64,000 nt of DNA from Pseudoduganella guangdongensis (GCF_009857475.1 NZ_WWCJ01000020.1:1-64000), one strand, 5' to 3'. Shown: positions 1 through 16,557, counted from the first letter of the stretch. Notes: generated from the sequence alone by a model not told the origin. Numbers and translations: made by a program.

Positions 1-179
1 CCGACGTGACCGGCTCCATCGAGCTGCCAGCGGACAAAGAAATGGTTATGCCAGGCGACAACGTCTCCATCACCGTGAAGCTGATCTCCCCGATCGCTAT
101 GGAAGAAGGCCTGCGTTTCGCAATCCGCGAAGGTGGCCGTACCGTTGGCGCCGGCGTGGTTGCCAAAATCATCGGCTAA
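1..179 (+). CDS. tuf: Elongation factor Tu, C-terminal fragment
   Basis: The window opens inside this gene. The reading frame starting at base 3 encodes the last 58 residues and ends in VVAKIIG before a TAA. The fragment is the third beta-barrel domain of EF-Tu, with the conserved stretch [14 protein letters not shown] followed by [20 protein letters not shown]-Tu delivers aminoacyl-tRNA to the ribosome in the cytoplasm. Its place directly before tRNA-Trp and secE is the standard betaproteobacterial arrangement. The N-terminal GTPase domain lies outside the window. Confidence 0.97.
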   Translation, partial: DVTGSIELPADKEMVMPGDNVSITVKLISPIAMEEGLRFAIREGGRTVGAGVVAKIIG

Positions 180-259
180 TAAGTCGAAAGAATCCAGCCA
201 AGACTAGCGCTCCTCGACGAGGGGTGCTAGAATTACGGATTCACTGTTAAGTTTTACGT

Positions 260-335
260 AGGGGCGTAGCTCAATTGGCAGAGCGTCGGTCTCCAAAACC
301 GAAGGTTGGGGGTTCGATGCCCTCCGCCCCTGCCA
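260..335 (+). tRNA. tRNA-Trp (anticodon CCA)
   Basis: A complete 76-base cloverleaf can be folded by eye. The acceptor stem AGGGGCG pairs with CGCCCCT. The D-arm contains AGCTCAATTGGCAGAGC, the anticodon loop CTCCAAA places CCA at 293-295, and the T-arm contains GGGTTCGATGCCC. The 3' end GCCA is encoded in the DNA. It sits between tuf and secE, as expected for this cluster, and is probably cotranscribed with one of them. Confidence 0.98.
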
Positions 336-371
336 CCGAATCTGGTGCAGGGCACCGAAAGTAAAAGTTAA

Positions 372-755
372 ATGTCTAATCAATCCGTGCAAACCGTTAG
401 CACGACGAACGATAAGTTCAAAGTCGTGTTGGCAGTTGTGGCGTTGATTGCAGGCGTGGTCGGATTCTTCGTCCTGACCGGTAAACCAACCCTGGTGCGG
501 GCAGCTGCGCTTGTGGTTGGTTTGCTTATTTCCGCCGGCATCGCGTACACCTCTGCAGCAGGTCGTGATTTCCTGAACTTCGCGAAAGAAGCCGTTCGCG
601 AGACCAAGAAGGTCGTATGGCCGACCCGCAAGGAAGCCACCCAGATTACCCTGATCGTTTTCGCGTTCGTGGTGGTGATGGCGATCTTCCTGTGGGGCAC
701 GGATAAGATCCTCGAATTTGTGTTGTACGACCTCATCCTGGGTTGGAAGAAATAA
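372..755 (+). CDS. secE: Preprotein translocase subunit SecE
   Basis: This 127-residue protein is the SecE subunit of the SecYEG inner-membrane translocon. Three hydrophobic segments are visible at roughly residues 16-34, 40-57 and 95-115, the three-helix form also found in E. coli. The conserved amphipathic region [20 protein letters not shown] precedes the last membrane helix. The stop codon overlaps the nusG start in the form TAATG, so the two are translationally coupled. Confidence 0.97.
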   Translation: MSNQSVQTVSTTNDKFKVVLAVVALIAGVVGFFVLTGKPTLVRAAALVVGLLISAGIAYTSAAGRDFLNFAKEAVRETKKVVWPTRKEATQITLIVFAFVVVMAIFLWGTDKILEFVLYDLILGWKK

Positions 756-1354
756 TGAGCGAAATTGTACAAGACGAGCCGGGCAAGGAAGAGCCTGCGC
801 AGGCAGTGTCGACCCCAGTCAGCAACAAGCGCTGGTACGTCGTGCACGCCTACTCCGGCATGGAAAAGAGCGTCCAGCGCGCCCTGACCGAGCGCGTTGA
901 GCGTGCCGGCATGCAAGACCAGTTCGGCCAGATCCTGGTGCCGACCGAAGAAGTCGTTGAGGTTCGTAACGGTCAGAAGTCCGTTACCGAGCGCCGCTTC
1001 TTCCCGGGCTATGTTCTGGTGGAAATGGAAATGACCGACGAAACCTGGCACCTGGTGAAAAACACCAGCAAAGTGACCGGCTTCATCGGCGGCAAGTCGA
1101 ACAAGCCAACCCCAATTCCTGCGCGCGAGATCGAAAAGATCATGACGCAAATGCAGGAAGGCGTGGAAAAGCCACGTCCCAAAGTGCTGTACGAAGTGGG
1201 CGAGCAAGTCCGCATCAAGGATGGTCCGTTCACCGACTTCAACGGCAACGTGGAAGAAGTCAACTACGAAAAATCCAAGGTGCGTGTCTCTGTCACCATC
1301 TTCGGCCGCGCAACGCCTGTCGAACTCGAGTTCGGCCAGGTCGAAAAAGTTTAA
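755..1354 (+). CDS. nusG: Transcription termination/antitermination protein NusG
   Basis: NusG (199 residues from this start) binds RNA polymerase, promotes processivity and Rho-dependent termination, and links polymerase to ribosomal protein S10. The N-terminal NGN domain begins at [20 protein letters not shown] and includes [12 protein letters not shown]. The C-terminal KOW domain is recognisable at [19 protein letters not shown]. The ATG at 755 overlaps the secE stop and gives the usual short acidic N-terminus. An in-frame ATG at 743 would add four residues but lies inside secE. Confidence 0.96.
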   Translation: MSEIVQDEPGKEEPAQAVSTPVSNKRWYVVHAYSGMEKSVQRALTERVERAGMQDQFGQILVPTEEVVEVRNGQKSVTERRFFPGYVLVEMEMTDETWHLVKNTSKVTGFIGGKSNKPTPIPAREIEKIMTQMQEGVEKPRPKVLYEVGEQVRIKDGPFTDFNGNVEEVNYEKSKVRVSVTIFGRATPVELEFGQVEKV

Positions 1355-1390
1355 CGCCTGGCTGAGCGTCTAATCAGCCAAACAAGAGGA

Positions 1391-1409
1391 GCCCCGCCGC
1401 GTGCGGGGC
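1391..1409 (+). promoter_or_regulatory. Hairpin in the nusG-rplK gap
   Basis: The perfect stem GCCCCGC / GCGGGGC with a five-base loop lies about 35 bases before rplK. No T-tract follows it, so it is not a simple terminator. It may act as a processing site or weak attenuator in the leader of the L11 operon. Only the structure itself is seen directly. Confidence 0.4.
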
Positions 1410-1443
1410 GCTACTACTCAATCCAACGATAGGAAGTGCCCAA

Positions 1444-1875
1444 ATGGCAAAGAAAATCATTGGCTTTATCAAGCTGCAAGTTCCAGCTGGTAAGGCAAAC
1501 CCATCCCCTCCAATCGGTCCAGCACTGGGCCAGCGTGGTCTGAACATCATGGAATTCTGCAAAGCGTTCAACGCGCAGACCCAAGGTATGGAACCAGGCA
1601 TGCCAATCCCAGTCGTGATCACTGCGTTCGCTGACAAGTCCTTCACCTTCGTGATGAAGACCCCGCCAGCAACCTTCCTGATCAAGAAGCACTCCGGCGT
1701 GCAAAAAGGTTCCGCTAAGCCACATACCGACAAGGTAGGCAAGCTGACCCGTGCTCAAGCTGAAGAAATCGCTAAACTGAAGACCCCGGACCTGACCGCT
1801 GCCGATCTGGAAGCCGCTGTGCGTACCATCGCTGGTTCCGCACGTTCGATGGGCATCACCGTAGAGGGCATCTAA
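1444..1875 (+). CDS. rplK: 50S ribosomal protein L11
   Basis: This 143-residue protein is L11, the rRNA-binding stalk-base protein that contacts elongation factors and RelA. The N-terminal region shows the hallmark [20 protein letters not shown] and [14 protein letters not shown]. The C-terminal rRNA-binding domain carries [11 protein letters not shown] and ends in [11 protein letters not shown]. The gene sits two bases before rplA, an L11-L1 operon. Length matches the family. Confidence 0.98.
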   Translation: MAKKIIGFIKLQVPAGKANPSPPIGPALGQRGLNIMEFCKAFNAQTQGMEPGMPIPVVITAFADKSFTFVMKTPPATFLIKKHSGVQKGSAKPHTDKVGKLTRAQAEEIAKLKTPDLTAADLEAAVRTIAGSARSMGITVEGI

Positions 1876-1877
1876 TC

Positions 1878-2567
1878 ATGGCAAAACTGTCCAAGCGCGC
1901 TCAAGCCATCAAGGCTAAAGTTGACCGTACCAAAGTGTACGCCTTCGACAACGCTGTTGCTCTGATCAAAGAACTGGCAACTGCCAAGTTCAACGAATCG
2001 ATCGACGTGTCCGTTCAACTGGGCGTGGACCCTAAGAAGTCCGACCAGGTGGTACGTGGTTCCGTGGTTCTGCCAGCCGGCACCGGTAAGACCGTTCGCG
2101 TTGCAGTGTTCGCAACCGGCGACAAAGCTGAACAAGCTAAAGCTGCTGGTGCTGACGTTGTTGGTATGGAAGACCTGGCTGAGCGCGTCAAAGCCGGCGA
2201 CATGCCTTTCGACATCGTGATCGCTTCCCCAGACACCATGCGTATCGTTGGTACCCTGGGCCAGATCCTGGGCCCACGTGGCCTGATGCCTAACCCGAAA
2301 GTGGGCACCGTTACCCCTGACGTCGCTACCGCCGTGAAAAACGCGAAAGCCGGCCAGGTTCAGTACCGTACCGACAAGGCAGGTATCATCCACGCCACCA
2401 TCGGCCGTAAATCGTTCGCTGACGCAGATCTGAAGAGCAACCTGGTTGCCCTGATCGACGCACTGAACAAGGCTAAGCCAGCATCGTCGAAAGGCGTTTA
2501 CCTGCGCAAAGTATCCCTGTCGTCCACCATGGGCGCCGGCGTACGCGTGGACCACGCTGGTCTGTAA
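1878..2567 (+). CDS. rplA: 50S ribosomal protein L1
   Basis: L1 (229 residues) binds 23S rRNA at the mobile stalk and typically represses its own L11-L1 operon. The signature [18 protein letters not shown] is present near residue 130. The C-terminal part [12 protein letters not shown] is less conserved. It follows rplK by two bases. A strong GC-rich hairpin at about 2604-2635 follows the stop and could end or attenuate transcription before rplJ. Confidence 0.98.
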   Translation: MAKLSKRAQAIKAKVDRTKVYAFDNAVALIKELATAKFNESIDVSVQLGVDPKKSDQVVRGSVVLPAGTGKTVRVAVFATGDKAEQAKAAGADVVGMEDLAERVKAGDMPFDIVIASPDTMRIVGTLGQILGPRGLMPNPKVGTVTPDVATAVKNAKAGQVQYRTDKAGIIHATIGRKSFADADLKSNLVALIDALNKAKPASSKGVYLRKVSLSSTMGAGVRVDHAGL

Positions 2568-2639
2568 GAATTAAGTCCTGGTCGGAAGACCAGGCGGATC
2601 TTTGGGTTGGCGGCGGCGCAAGCCGTCGCCAAACCTTCA

Positions 2640-2800
2640 AAGACCGTTGGGCCGGATGCATCAGGTAGGCAACCGGTTAATAGCTGAGAGGCTCCCAACG
2701 CAGATGGTGATCCCGAACAAGTTTATGTAGTCCTATAGACTCCTAAACCTCGGACGCCGTTGTTCGAACCGATGCGAGGCGAAAGCCGAGCATTATTTAA
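2640..2800 (+). promoter_or_regulatory. Ribosomal protein L10 leader (autoregulatory mRNA element)
   Basis: The 243-base gap between rplA and rplJ holds a structured leader. A long-range stem pairs CGTTGGG (2645-2651) with CCCAACG (2694-2700). This is the type of closing stem expected for the L10(L12)4 binding site. A CCGG/CCGG inner pairing lies inside it. In many bacteria such a leader lets the L10-L12 complex repress translation of rplJL. A smaller hairpin, CTGGTC-GGAA-GACCAG, lies upstream at 2578-2593. The assignment rests on position and the closing stem; a covariance-model search would settle it. Confidence 0.6.
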
Positions 2801-2810
2801 GGAGAAGACC

Positions 2811-3308
2811 GTGGGTCTCAATCTGAATGACAAGAAGGCCGTTGTCGCCGAAGTTTCCGCAAAAGTAGCAACTGCGCAAACTATCGTCGTGGCCGAATAC
2901 CGTGGCATCCAGGTTGGTCACTTGACTAAACTCCGTGCTAATGCGCGTGCGCAAGGCGTGTACATCCGTGTTCTGAAGAACACCCTGGCACGTCGTGCAG
3001 TAGAAGGCACGCAATTCGCCGCCCTGGCCGATTCCATGACCGGTCCGCTGATCTACTCGATCTCGGATGATGCCGTTGCCGCAGCTAAAGTCATCGCTGA
3101 CTTCGCTAAAACCAACGACAAACTGGTTCTGAAGGCCGGTAACTACGCAGGTAAGCAGCTGGATCAAGCCGCTGTTACCGCGCTGGCGAGCATTCCTTCC
3201 CGTGAAGTCCTCATTTCGCAGCTGTTGGGCGTTATGCTGGCTCCGGTGTCGGGCTTTGCACGTGGCCTGGCTGCCCTGGCAGCCAAAAAAGAAACCGAAG
3301 CCGCTTAA
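2811..3308 (+). CDS. rplJ: 50S ribosomal protein L10
   Basis: L10 (165 residues) anchors L7/L12 dimers to the ribosomal stalk. The reading frame stays open upstream to 2760, but the true start is the GTG at 2811, preceded by an AAGGAG ribosome-binding site and giving the normal N-terminus [16 protein letters not shown]. The conserved regions [16 protein letters not shown] and [11 protein letters not shown] are present. The C-terminal helix, which binds L12, ends in AAKKETEAA. It is cotranscribed with rplL. Confidence 0.97.
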   Translation: MGLNLNDKKAVVAEVSAKVATAQTIVVAEYRGIQVGHLTKLRANARAQGVYIRVLKNTLARRAVEGTQFAALADSMTGPLIYSISDDAVAAAKVIADFAKTNDKLVLKAGNYAGKQLDQAAVTALASIPSREVLISQLLGVMLAPVSGFARGLAALAAKKETEAA

Positions 3309-3372
3309 TCGCTGGCTTAGTTTCTTAGTCAATACCAATTCTGTAGTACTACAAACAAATTAGGAGTTTCAA

Positions 3373-3747
3373 ATGGCAATTTCCAAAGACGACATCCTGA
3401 ACGCAGTGTCCGAAATGTCCGTAATGGACCTGAACGAACTGGTCAAGGCATTCGAAGAAAAATTCGGCGTGTCCGCAGCTGCAATGGCAGCTCCTGCTGC
3501 TGCTGGCGGCGGCGCTGCTGCTGCTGCTGAAGAGCAGACCGAATTCAACCTGGTTCTGTCCGAAGTCGGCGCTAACAAAGTTGGCGTGATTAAGGCTGTT
3601 CGCGAAATCACCGGTCTGGGCCTGAAAGAAGCCAAAGACCTGGTTGACGGCGCACCGAAGACCGTGAAAGAAGCTCTGTCGAAAGCTGACGCTGAAGCTG
3701 GCAAGAAGAAGCTGGAAGAAGCTGGCGCCAAGGCCGATCTGAAGTAA
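3373..3747 (+). CDS. rplL: 50S ribosomal protein L7/L12
   Basis: This 124-residue acidic stalk protein recruits translation factors. An N-terminal dimerisation domain ([19 protein letters not shown]) is followed by an Ala/Gly-rich hinge at about residues 38-55. The globular domain carries [20 protein letters not shown] and the typical [11 protein letters not shown]. The start is preceded by TTAGGAG. Codon use is strongly biased toward highly expressed genes. Confidence 0.98.
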   Translation: MAISKDDILNAVSEMSVMDLNELVKAFEEKFGVSAAAMAAPAAAGGGAAAAAEEQTEFNLVLSEVGANKVGVIKAVREITGLGLKEAKDLVDGAPKTVKEALSKADAEAGKKKLEEAGAKADLK

Positions 3748-3782
3748 TTGAACCAAGGCGGGTAACTGCCTTAGTTTAGGAA

Positions 3783-3827
3783 GCCAATGCGGCGGATCTC
3801 ATCCGAAAGGGTGGGTCCGCCCTTGGC
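3783..3827 (+). terminator. Attenuator-like hairpin between rplL and rpoB
   Basis: Outer arms GCCAA/TTGGC and inner GCGGA/TCCGC pairings form a long hairpin, followed by the weak pyrimidine stretch TCCTTTGTCGTCT. A partial terminator at this place is well known in E. coli, where it lowers rpoBC transcription relative to the ribosomal genes. The weak T-tract fits an attenuator better than a full terminator. Confidence 0.55.
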
Positions 3828-3937
3828 TCCTTTGTCGTCTGTGAAGTAGAAGTTGTTGTTTTATAGTGAATTGAGTCTTGCGAAGCGCGCCCGCAACGCT
3901 GAATTCTCTACCTTTTCCTGTCTCACACGGAGTGTCC

Positions 3938-8047
<4,110 letters not shown>

Positions 8048-8061
8048 GACCCGGCAAGTCA

Positions 8062-8134
8062 GGGTCAGGCCCAAGGGCCTGACCCAGGTCCGCGACCGCC
8101 GCGTAGAGCGGGTCTGACCCTCGGGTCTGACCCG
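8062..8134. repeat. Two-hairpin GGGTCAGG/GGGTCTGACCC repeat in the rpoB-rpoC gap
   Basis: Hairpin one pairs GGGTCAGGCCC (8062-8072) with GGGCCTGACCC (8075-8085). Hairpin two is made of two GGGTCTGACCC blocks (8110-8120 and 8123-8133). The linker GGTCCGCGACCGCCGCGT at 8087-8104 recurs exactly at 60943-60960 between two similar hairpins. The element belongs to the palindromic repeat family spread through this window and looks like a REP/BIME-type doublet. Confidence 0.8.
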
Positions 8135-8183
8135 GGTTTACCGGGGTTAAAAGTAAAGAATTCGTCACCATCTGGAGTGATAC

Positions 8184-12407
<4,224 letters not shown>

Positions 12408-12427
12408 GCTTCACCCCGCTAACGAAA

Positions 12428-12454
12428 ACGCCACCCTCGGGTGGCGTTTTTTTT
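12428..12454 (+). terminator. Rho-independent terminator of the rpoBC operon
   Basis: A GC-rich stem ACGCCACCC / GGGTGGCGT is followed directly by eight Ts. It starts about 20 bases after the rpoC stop and is the clearest intrinsic terminator in the window. Confidence 0.93.
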
Positions 12455-12477
12455 ATGGTTCAGCCCGTGGCAACCTT

Positions 12478-12505
12478 GGGGTCAGACCCTTTGGTGCAGG
12501 GTCAG
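12478..12505. repeat. Partial GGGGTCAG repeat fragment
   Basis: GGGGTCAGACCC at 12478-12489 and GGGTCAG at 12499-12505 match half-units of the palindromic family but do not form a complete hairpin pair. The fragment covers the stop codon of the following minus-strand gene. It looks like a decayed or truncated member. Confidence 0.5.
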
Positions 12506-13362
12506 CGGTTTGGCGCGGCGATCCGGGCTTTGATTAGCACTGGCAGATGGTCGGAAGGGAAGCGGCCCTGGCGCGAATCAGTCAGCGCCGCATAGCTCAG
12601 CACCTTCACCCGAGGGCTGACGAAGATGTAGTCAATGCGCTCGTCCAGCGGGCTGTCGATCTTGAAGGCGTTGAAGGTGCCCACCGGGCCATAGCGCGGC
12701 GTGGCGCTGATCTCGAAGGCATCGGCCAGCAGCGACTTCATGGTTCCGATCTGTTCCGTCTCCGGCACCGAATTAAAATCGCCGGCCACGATCACCGGTT
12801 CCGCGCCGGCGATTTCCCTCACCTTGCGCAACATCAGCTTGGCCGACTCGCGCTGCGCCACCTGGCCCTCATGGTCGAAATGGACGGAGAAGAAGTAGAA
12901 CGTGCGCCCGCTCTGCCGATCCTGCAACTGCGCCCACGACACGATGCGGTGGCAGCACGTCGCATCCCACCCGAGCGAAGGCTGGTCCGGCGTCTGGCTT
13001 AGCCAGAAGTCGCCGTTGCGCAGCAGCTTAAAGCGCTGGCGCTTGTAAAAGATGGCCGAGTGCTCGCCGGCGTGCTTGCCGTCGTCGCGGCCGCGCCCCA
13101 CGTGCGCGTACTCCGCCATGGCGGCCATATCCGCCACCTGGTCCGGCAACCCCTCCTGCGTCGCCAACACATCGAAGTCGTGATAGCGCACCAGGCTCTT
13201 GACCAGCTCCCTGCGGTGCGGCCAGGCGTTGGCGCCATCGCGCTCGGTATTCATGCGCAGGTTATAGGTGGCGACATTCAGCGTGGTAGCTGGCTGCGCA
13301 AAGGCGCCGGGCGCCAGCGCCAAGAGCGCGAGCAGCGACAGAAGGTGGCGGAAGCTCATCAT
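12502..13362 (-). CDS. Secreted endonuclease/exonuclease/phosphatase (EEP) family hydrolase
   Basis: This 286-residue protein has a signal peptide (MMSFRHLLSLLALLALAPGAFA) and an EEP/DNase I-like fold. Seen motifs are NVATYNLR near the start, a glutamate in LATQEGLPDQV, VIVAGDFNSVPET in the middle, and RIDYIFVS followed by FPSDHLPVLI at the end. These are the metal-binding and catalytic residues of Mg-dependent phosphodiesterases. Substrate could be nucleic acid or a phospholipid or inositol phosphate; the sequence does not say which. Tandem ATGs lie at 13362 and 13359; a frame extension upstream adds only uncharacteristic residues. Confidence 0.85.
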   Translation of the reverse strand: MMSFRHLLSLLALLALAPGAFAQPATTLNVATYNLRMNTERDGANAWPHRRELVKSLVRYHDFDVLATQEGLPDQVADMAAMAEYAHVGRGRDDGKHAGEHSAIFYKRQRFKLLRNGDFWLSQTPDQPSLGWDATCCHRIVSWAQLQDRQSGRTFYFFSVHFDHEGQVAQRESAKLMLRKVREIAGAEPVIVAGDFNSVPETEQIGTMKSLLADAFEISATPRYGPVGTFNAFKIDSPLDERIDYIFVSPRVKVLSYAALTDSRQGRFPSDHLPVLIKARIAAPNR

Positions 13363-13507
13363 GCCCACGAGTATAGGGGAGCCGAGATAGCATTCGCGCA
13401 AAGGCCGAAGGAGCGCCGCAAGTTTCGTCGCGGGCGACTAATCAACACGGCCAGGCGTTACTTCCACGCCACAATCCTGTGCCCATTCCCGCACCCTTGC
13501 CGCGCAA

Positions 13508-13543
13508 AAATGTCCACTTTTCTTCCTGACCCCGAAGTGGACA
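13508..13543. repeat. TGTCCACTT inverted repeat between divergent genes
   Basis: Arms TGTCCACTT (13511-13519) and AAGTGGACA (13535-13543) enclose TTCTTCCTGACCCCG. The first 26 bases of the element recur exactly at 16521-16546. It sits between the EEP gene and the divergent araC-type gene, 12 bases before the latter's ATG, so it could also serve as an operator. Recurrence elsewhere argues that it is a repeat first. Confidence 0.75.
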
Positions 13544-13555
13544 TATGATGGGGCG

Positions 13556-14449
13556 ATGGAGAACACAGACGAGCTGCGGCAGTGGTTCAGGCGGGCGGGC
13601 GTGGAGGCGCTGCGCTCTTGCGTGGGTCCGCTTCCGGCGTCGGGGGCGGCGTTGGCGCGCTGGTCGAGCGAGGTGCCGGCGCAGGCGGTCATGTCGGTGA
13701 GCCCGCATCCGGGCACCTATCGCTTGGCCCTCATCATGGAGCCGCTCGATGCGCGCATCTGGCACGGCGATACGCCGGTGTGGGGCGGCACCATCGGGGC
13801 CAACCGCTTCCGCCTTTGCCCGCCGGGCGAGCAGGGGCGCTGGAGCCAGTTGAGCGGCTGCGATATCGTGAACCTGTTCCTGCCGGTGCCGCTGGTGGAC
13901 CGGCTGGCCTTGCAGCGCGGCGAGGACGCGGCGGCCACCCTGGCGGCCAGCGCCTTCACGTCCGATCGCATGGTGTGCGAGCTGGTGCGCAAGATGCTCG
14001 ACGCGCAGGCGCTGGCCGGGCCGCTGGCGGGCGAGCTGTGCGACCATCTCGTGATCGCGCTGGCGTGCTACCTGCTGGAGCATTATTCGCAGCCGTGCGC
14101 GGCGGCGTCCAGCACCCTGGGCGGGGCGCGCTTGCGCCGCGTGCTGCGGCATATCGCGCAGCACCTGGACACGCCGCTGGCAAATGCGGAACTGGCGGCG
14201 CTGTGCGGCATGAGCGCGGCGCATTTTTCGCGCGAGTTCCACCGCGCGGTCGGCTCCCCGCCGCACCGCTACGTGCTGACCCAGCGTCTGGAGCAGGCAT
14301 GCAAGGCGCTGGCGGGCGGGACTGCGCGCATCGGCGACATCGCCGACGAATTCGGCTTCCACAGTGCCAGCCATTTCACGCGCGCTTTCACTGCGGAATA
14401 CGGCCGCTCGCCGGCCGCATGGCGCGCGCACCACAGTAACAATTGTTAA
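13556..14449 (+). CDS. AraC-family transcriptional regulator
   Basis: This 297-residue protein has an N-terminal sensing domain (about 1-180) and a C-terminal double helix-turn-helix. The first HTH is TPLANAELAALCGMSAAHFS and the second is RIGDIADEFGFHSASHFTRA, ending in the family signature YGRSPAAWR. It lies upstream of, and in the same direction as, the M64 protease gene. Direct repeats at 14456-14484 may be its operator. The effector is unknown. Confidence 0.92.
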   Translation: MENTDELRQWFRRAGVEALRSCVGPLPASGAALARWSSEVPAQAVMSVSPHPGTYRLALIMEPLDARIWHGDTPVWGGTIGANRFRLCPPGEQGRWSQLSGCDIVNLFLPVPLVDRLALQRGEDAAATLAASAFTSDRMVCELVRKMLDAQALAGPLAGELCDHLVIALACYLLEHYSQPCAAASSTLGGARLRRVLRHIAQHLDTPLANAELAALCGMSAAHFSREFHRAVGSPPHRYVLTQRLEQACKALAGGTARIGDIADEFGFHSASHFTRAFTAEYGRSPAAWRAHHSNNC

Positions 14450-14455
14450 AAGCAG

Positions 14456-14493
14456 GTTTGTGCAATTTGCGCGCGTTTGTGCAAGCGTGCGCA
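14456..14493 (+). promoter_or_regulatory. Tandem 19-bp direct repeats, candidate AraC operator
   Basis: GTTTGTGCAA occurs at 14456-14465 and again at 14475-14484. Each copy is followed two bases later by a TGCGC-like pentamer. The 19-base period and direct orientation are typical of AraC-type half-sites. The repeats lie in the 97-base gap before the M64 protease gene. Confidence 0.5.
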
Positions 14494-14546
14494 TGGCCGG
14501 CGGCCACAGAATCTCCAGACCCTAAAACAAGAATGGAGAGACTGAC

Positions 14547-16151
14547 ATGGCATTCATACGATATTCCGCGGCGCTGCTGGCGTTGCTGGCGGCGGGCGTG
14601 GCGCAGGCGGACAACATCTCGCTGCGCATCGGTTTCAGCGAGGGCCGCAGCGGCGCGGAATTCAAACCCCTGCACGCGGAGGTGGGCAAATTCGCGCTGA
14701 CGCCGAACGTGCGCCAGGGCGCGGCGGGCGACCAGTGGCTGGTTGTGGCGAAGGACGCGCAGGGCAGGGTGCTGCATGAGGTAAGCATCAACAACGGCTT
14801 GCGGCGCCATGTGGAGACCTTCAACCCGCGCACCGGCGCGATCGAGCAGTCGACCACCGTGCAGCAGCGCGAAGGCAGCTTCGAGGTGTCGCTGCCCTAT
14901 GACCAGGCCACGGCGAGCGTGGAAGTGCTGCCCAAGCCGGCCGGCGGGGCGAACGCAAAGTCGGCGGCTGCGCCTGCTGCGCTGGCGCGCTTCGGGCGCG
15001 CTGCGCTGGAGCAGGCGGTCGGCAATGCGCGGTCGGCGAAACTTGCCGCCGCACCGGCTGCCACGGCCACCACCATCCTCAATAGCGGCAGCGCGGGCAC
15101 GCGCATGGACTATGTGTTCATCGGCGACGGCTACACGGCGGCTGAGATGGATAAATGGCGCGCGGATGCGCAGAAAGTGATCAACGGCTTCCTGGCCGAC
15201 CCGCTGTTCAACGCCAACCGCGCATCGATGAACGTGCATCGCGTGGATGTGGCGAGCAACCAGTCCGGGGTGGATGAAATCGACAAAGGCATTTATCGCG
15301 ATACCGCGATGGACGGCGAGTTCGCCTGCTACAACATCGAGCGCCTGCTGTGCGTGAACAACACCAAGGCCGCCAATATCGCCGCCTCGGTCCTGGCGCC
15401 GGATGCGCACGATGTCATCATCGTCATCGCCAACTCGACGCGCTACGGCGGCTCGGGCGGCGCGGTGGCGACGCTGTCGATGCACGCGCAATCGATCGAA
15501 GTGGCGCTGCACGAAATCGGCCATACCGCCTTTGCGCTGGCGGACGAGTATGAATACGGCAGCTGCAGCACGAGCGGCGAACCGAGCGAGGTGAATGTGT
15601 CGCTGAACGGTACGCGTAGCGTCAAATGGGGCGGCCTGATTTCCGGCAGCACGGCGGTGCCGACCGGCCTTGGCGCCTATCCGAACGGCACGGTGGGCGC
15701 CTTCCAGGGCGGCCAGTATTGCGCGACGGGCAAATACCGGCCGACAGAAAACTCGCGCATGCGCACTTTGGGCTATCCATGGCACGCGGTGAACGAAGGC
15801 GCGGTGCAGAAAGTCTTTGCCAAGTACACCGGCACCGGCAGCGGCGGCGTAACCCAGACTGGCACGCTGGCGAACGGCGGCAGCGCCTACGCTCCGAGCG
15901 CATCGCCGGGCTATGTGTTGGCCGGCGCCGGCACCTTCAGCCTGAAACTGAGCGGAGCGGCCGGGACCGACTTCGACCTCTACCTGTACAAATGGAGCAA
16001 CAACGCCTGGACCAAGGTCGCCGCCAGCGAAGACACCACCTCCAGCGAGTCGATCAGCTACAACGGCACGGCCGGCTACTATTACGCGCAGGTGAAGTCC
16101 TACTCTGGCGCGGGCAGCTATTCGCTGACCTACGCATTTCCCAAGCCCTGA
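14547..16151 (+). CDS. Secreted M64-family zinc metallopeptidase with C-terminal PPC domain
   Basis: This 534-residue exported protease starts with a signal peptide cleaved near AQA-DN. The N-terminal domain (to about 150) resembles the M64 prodomain. The catalytic domain contains RMDYVFIGDGYTAAEM and the zinc signature HEIGHTAFALADEYEYG starting at residue 322. M64 includes Clostridium ramosum IgA protease, but a substrate here cannot be inferred. Residues about 445-530 form a pre-peptidase C-terminal beta domain, often removed during secretion. A GGAGAG site precedes the ATG. The upstream araC gene is its probable regulator. Confidence 0.88.
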   Translation: MAFIRYSAALLALLAAGVAQADNISLRIGFSEGRSGAEFKPLHAEVGKFALTPNVRQGAAGDQWLVVAKDAQGRVLHEVSINNGLRRHVETFNPRTGAIEQSTTVQQREGSFEVSLPYDQATASVEVLPKPAGGANAKSAAAPAALARFGRAALEQAVGNARSAKLAAAPAATATTILNSGSAGTRMDYVFIGDGYTAAEMDKWRADAQKVINGFLADPLFNANRASMNVHRVDVASNQSGVDEIDKGIYRDTAMDGEFACYNIERLLCVNNTKAANIAASVLAPDAHDVIIVIANSTRYGGSGGAVATLSMHAQSIEVALHEIGHTAFALADEYEYGSCSTSGEPSEVNVSLNGTRSVKWGGLISGSTAVPTGLGAYPNGTVGAFQGGQYCATGKYRPTENSRMRTLGYPWHAVNEGAVQKVFAKYTGTGSGGVTQTGTLANGGSAYAPSASPGYVLAGAGTFSLKLSGAAGTDFDLYLYKWSNNAWTKVAASEDTTSSESISYNGTAGYYYAQVKSYSGAGSYSLTYAFPKP

Positions 16152-16158
16152 GCGCGTA

Positions 16159-16530
16159 TCAACCCTGGGCGGCGGCGGGGCGCAGTGCGCGCTGGTGCGC
16201 CTTCGGCAGGCTGGCCAGCGCCTTGTCGTAGGACCATTGCACCAGCTCGACCAGGTAGTCTTCCTGGAAGCGGCTGACATCGACGATGGTGACCCAGTGG
16301 AAGCGGCCCATATAGCGGGCCGGTTTCACACCGGGCATGCCGGTGAGCTCGAGGAAGCGGTCGGGCGTGGCGCGGAAGCTGAAGCGCCACTGCTCGGGCT
16401 CGCTGGTCTTGAAGTAGGCAAAGGTCTTGCCGCCGATCTTGTAGCTGAGTACGTTGACCGGCGGCGGGTGCAGCAGGCTATCCGCGCCGGGCAGGCCGGC
16501 GCAGTGGGCTTGAAGCTGAGAAATGTCCAC
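16159..16530 (-). CDS. YjbR/MmcQ-family protein
   Basis: This small cytoplasmic protein (123 residues from the GTG at 16530) has the CyaY-like YjbR/MmcQ fold. Markers are the start DISQLQAHCAGLPGA, KTFAYF, the substrate-type loop PDRFLEL, RYMGRFHWVTI, and the final WSYDKALASLPK. A DNA-binding role has been proposed for the family but the function is unclear. The frame is open to a TTG at 16557, but family members begin close to DISQLQ. The GTG start and its AGGAAG site both lie inside the repeat at 16521-16556. It follows the M16 gene on the same strand. Confidence 0.82.
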   Translation of the reverse strand: MDISQLQAHCAGLPGADSLLHPPPVNVLSYKIGGKTFAYFKTSEPEQWRFSFRATPDRFLELTGMPGVKPARYMGRFHWVTIVDVSRFQEDYLVELVQWSYDKALASLPKAHQRALRPAAAQG

Positions 16531-16556
16531 TTTTCTTCCTGACCCCAAAACGGACA
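16521..16556. repeat. Second copy of the TGTCCACTT repeat, overlapping a gene start
   Basis: Positions 16521-16546 are identical to 13508-13533. The distal arm is degenerate here (AACGGACA instead of AAGTGGACA). Read on the minus strand it supplies GTCAGGAAGAAAAGTGGAC, which is the apparent ribosome-binding site and GTG start of the YjbR-like gene. Confidence 0.75.
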
Positions 16557-16557
16557 A

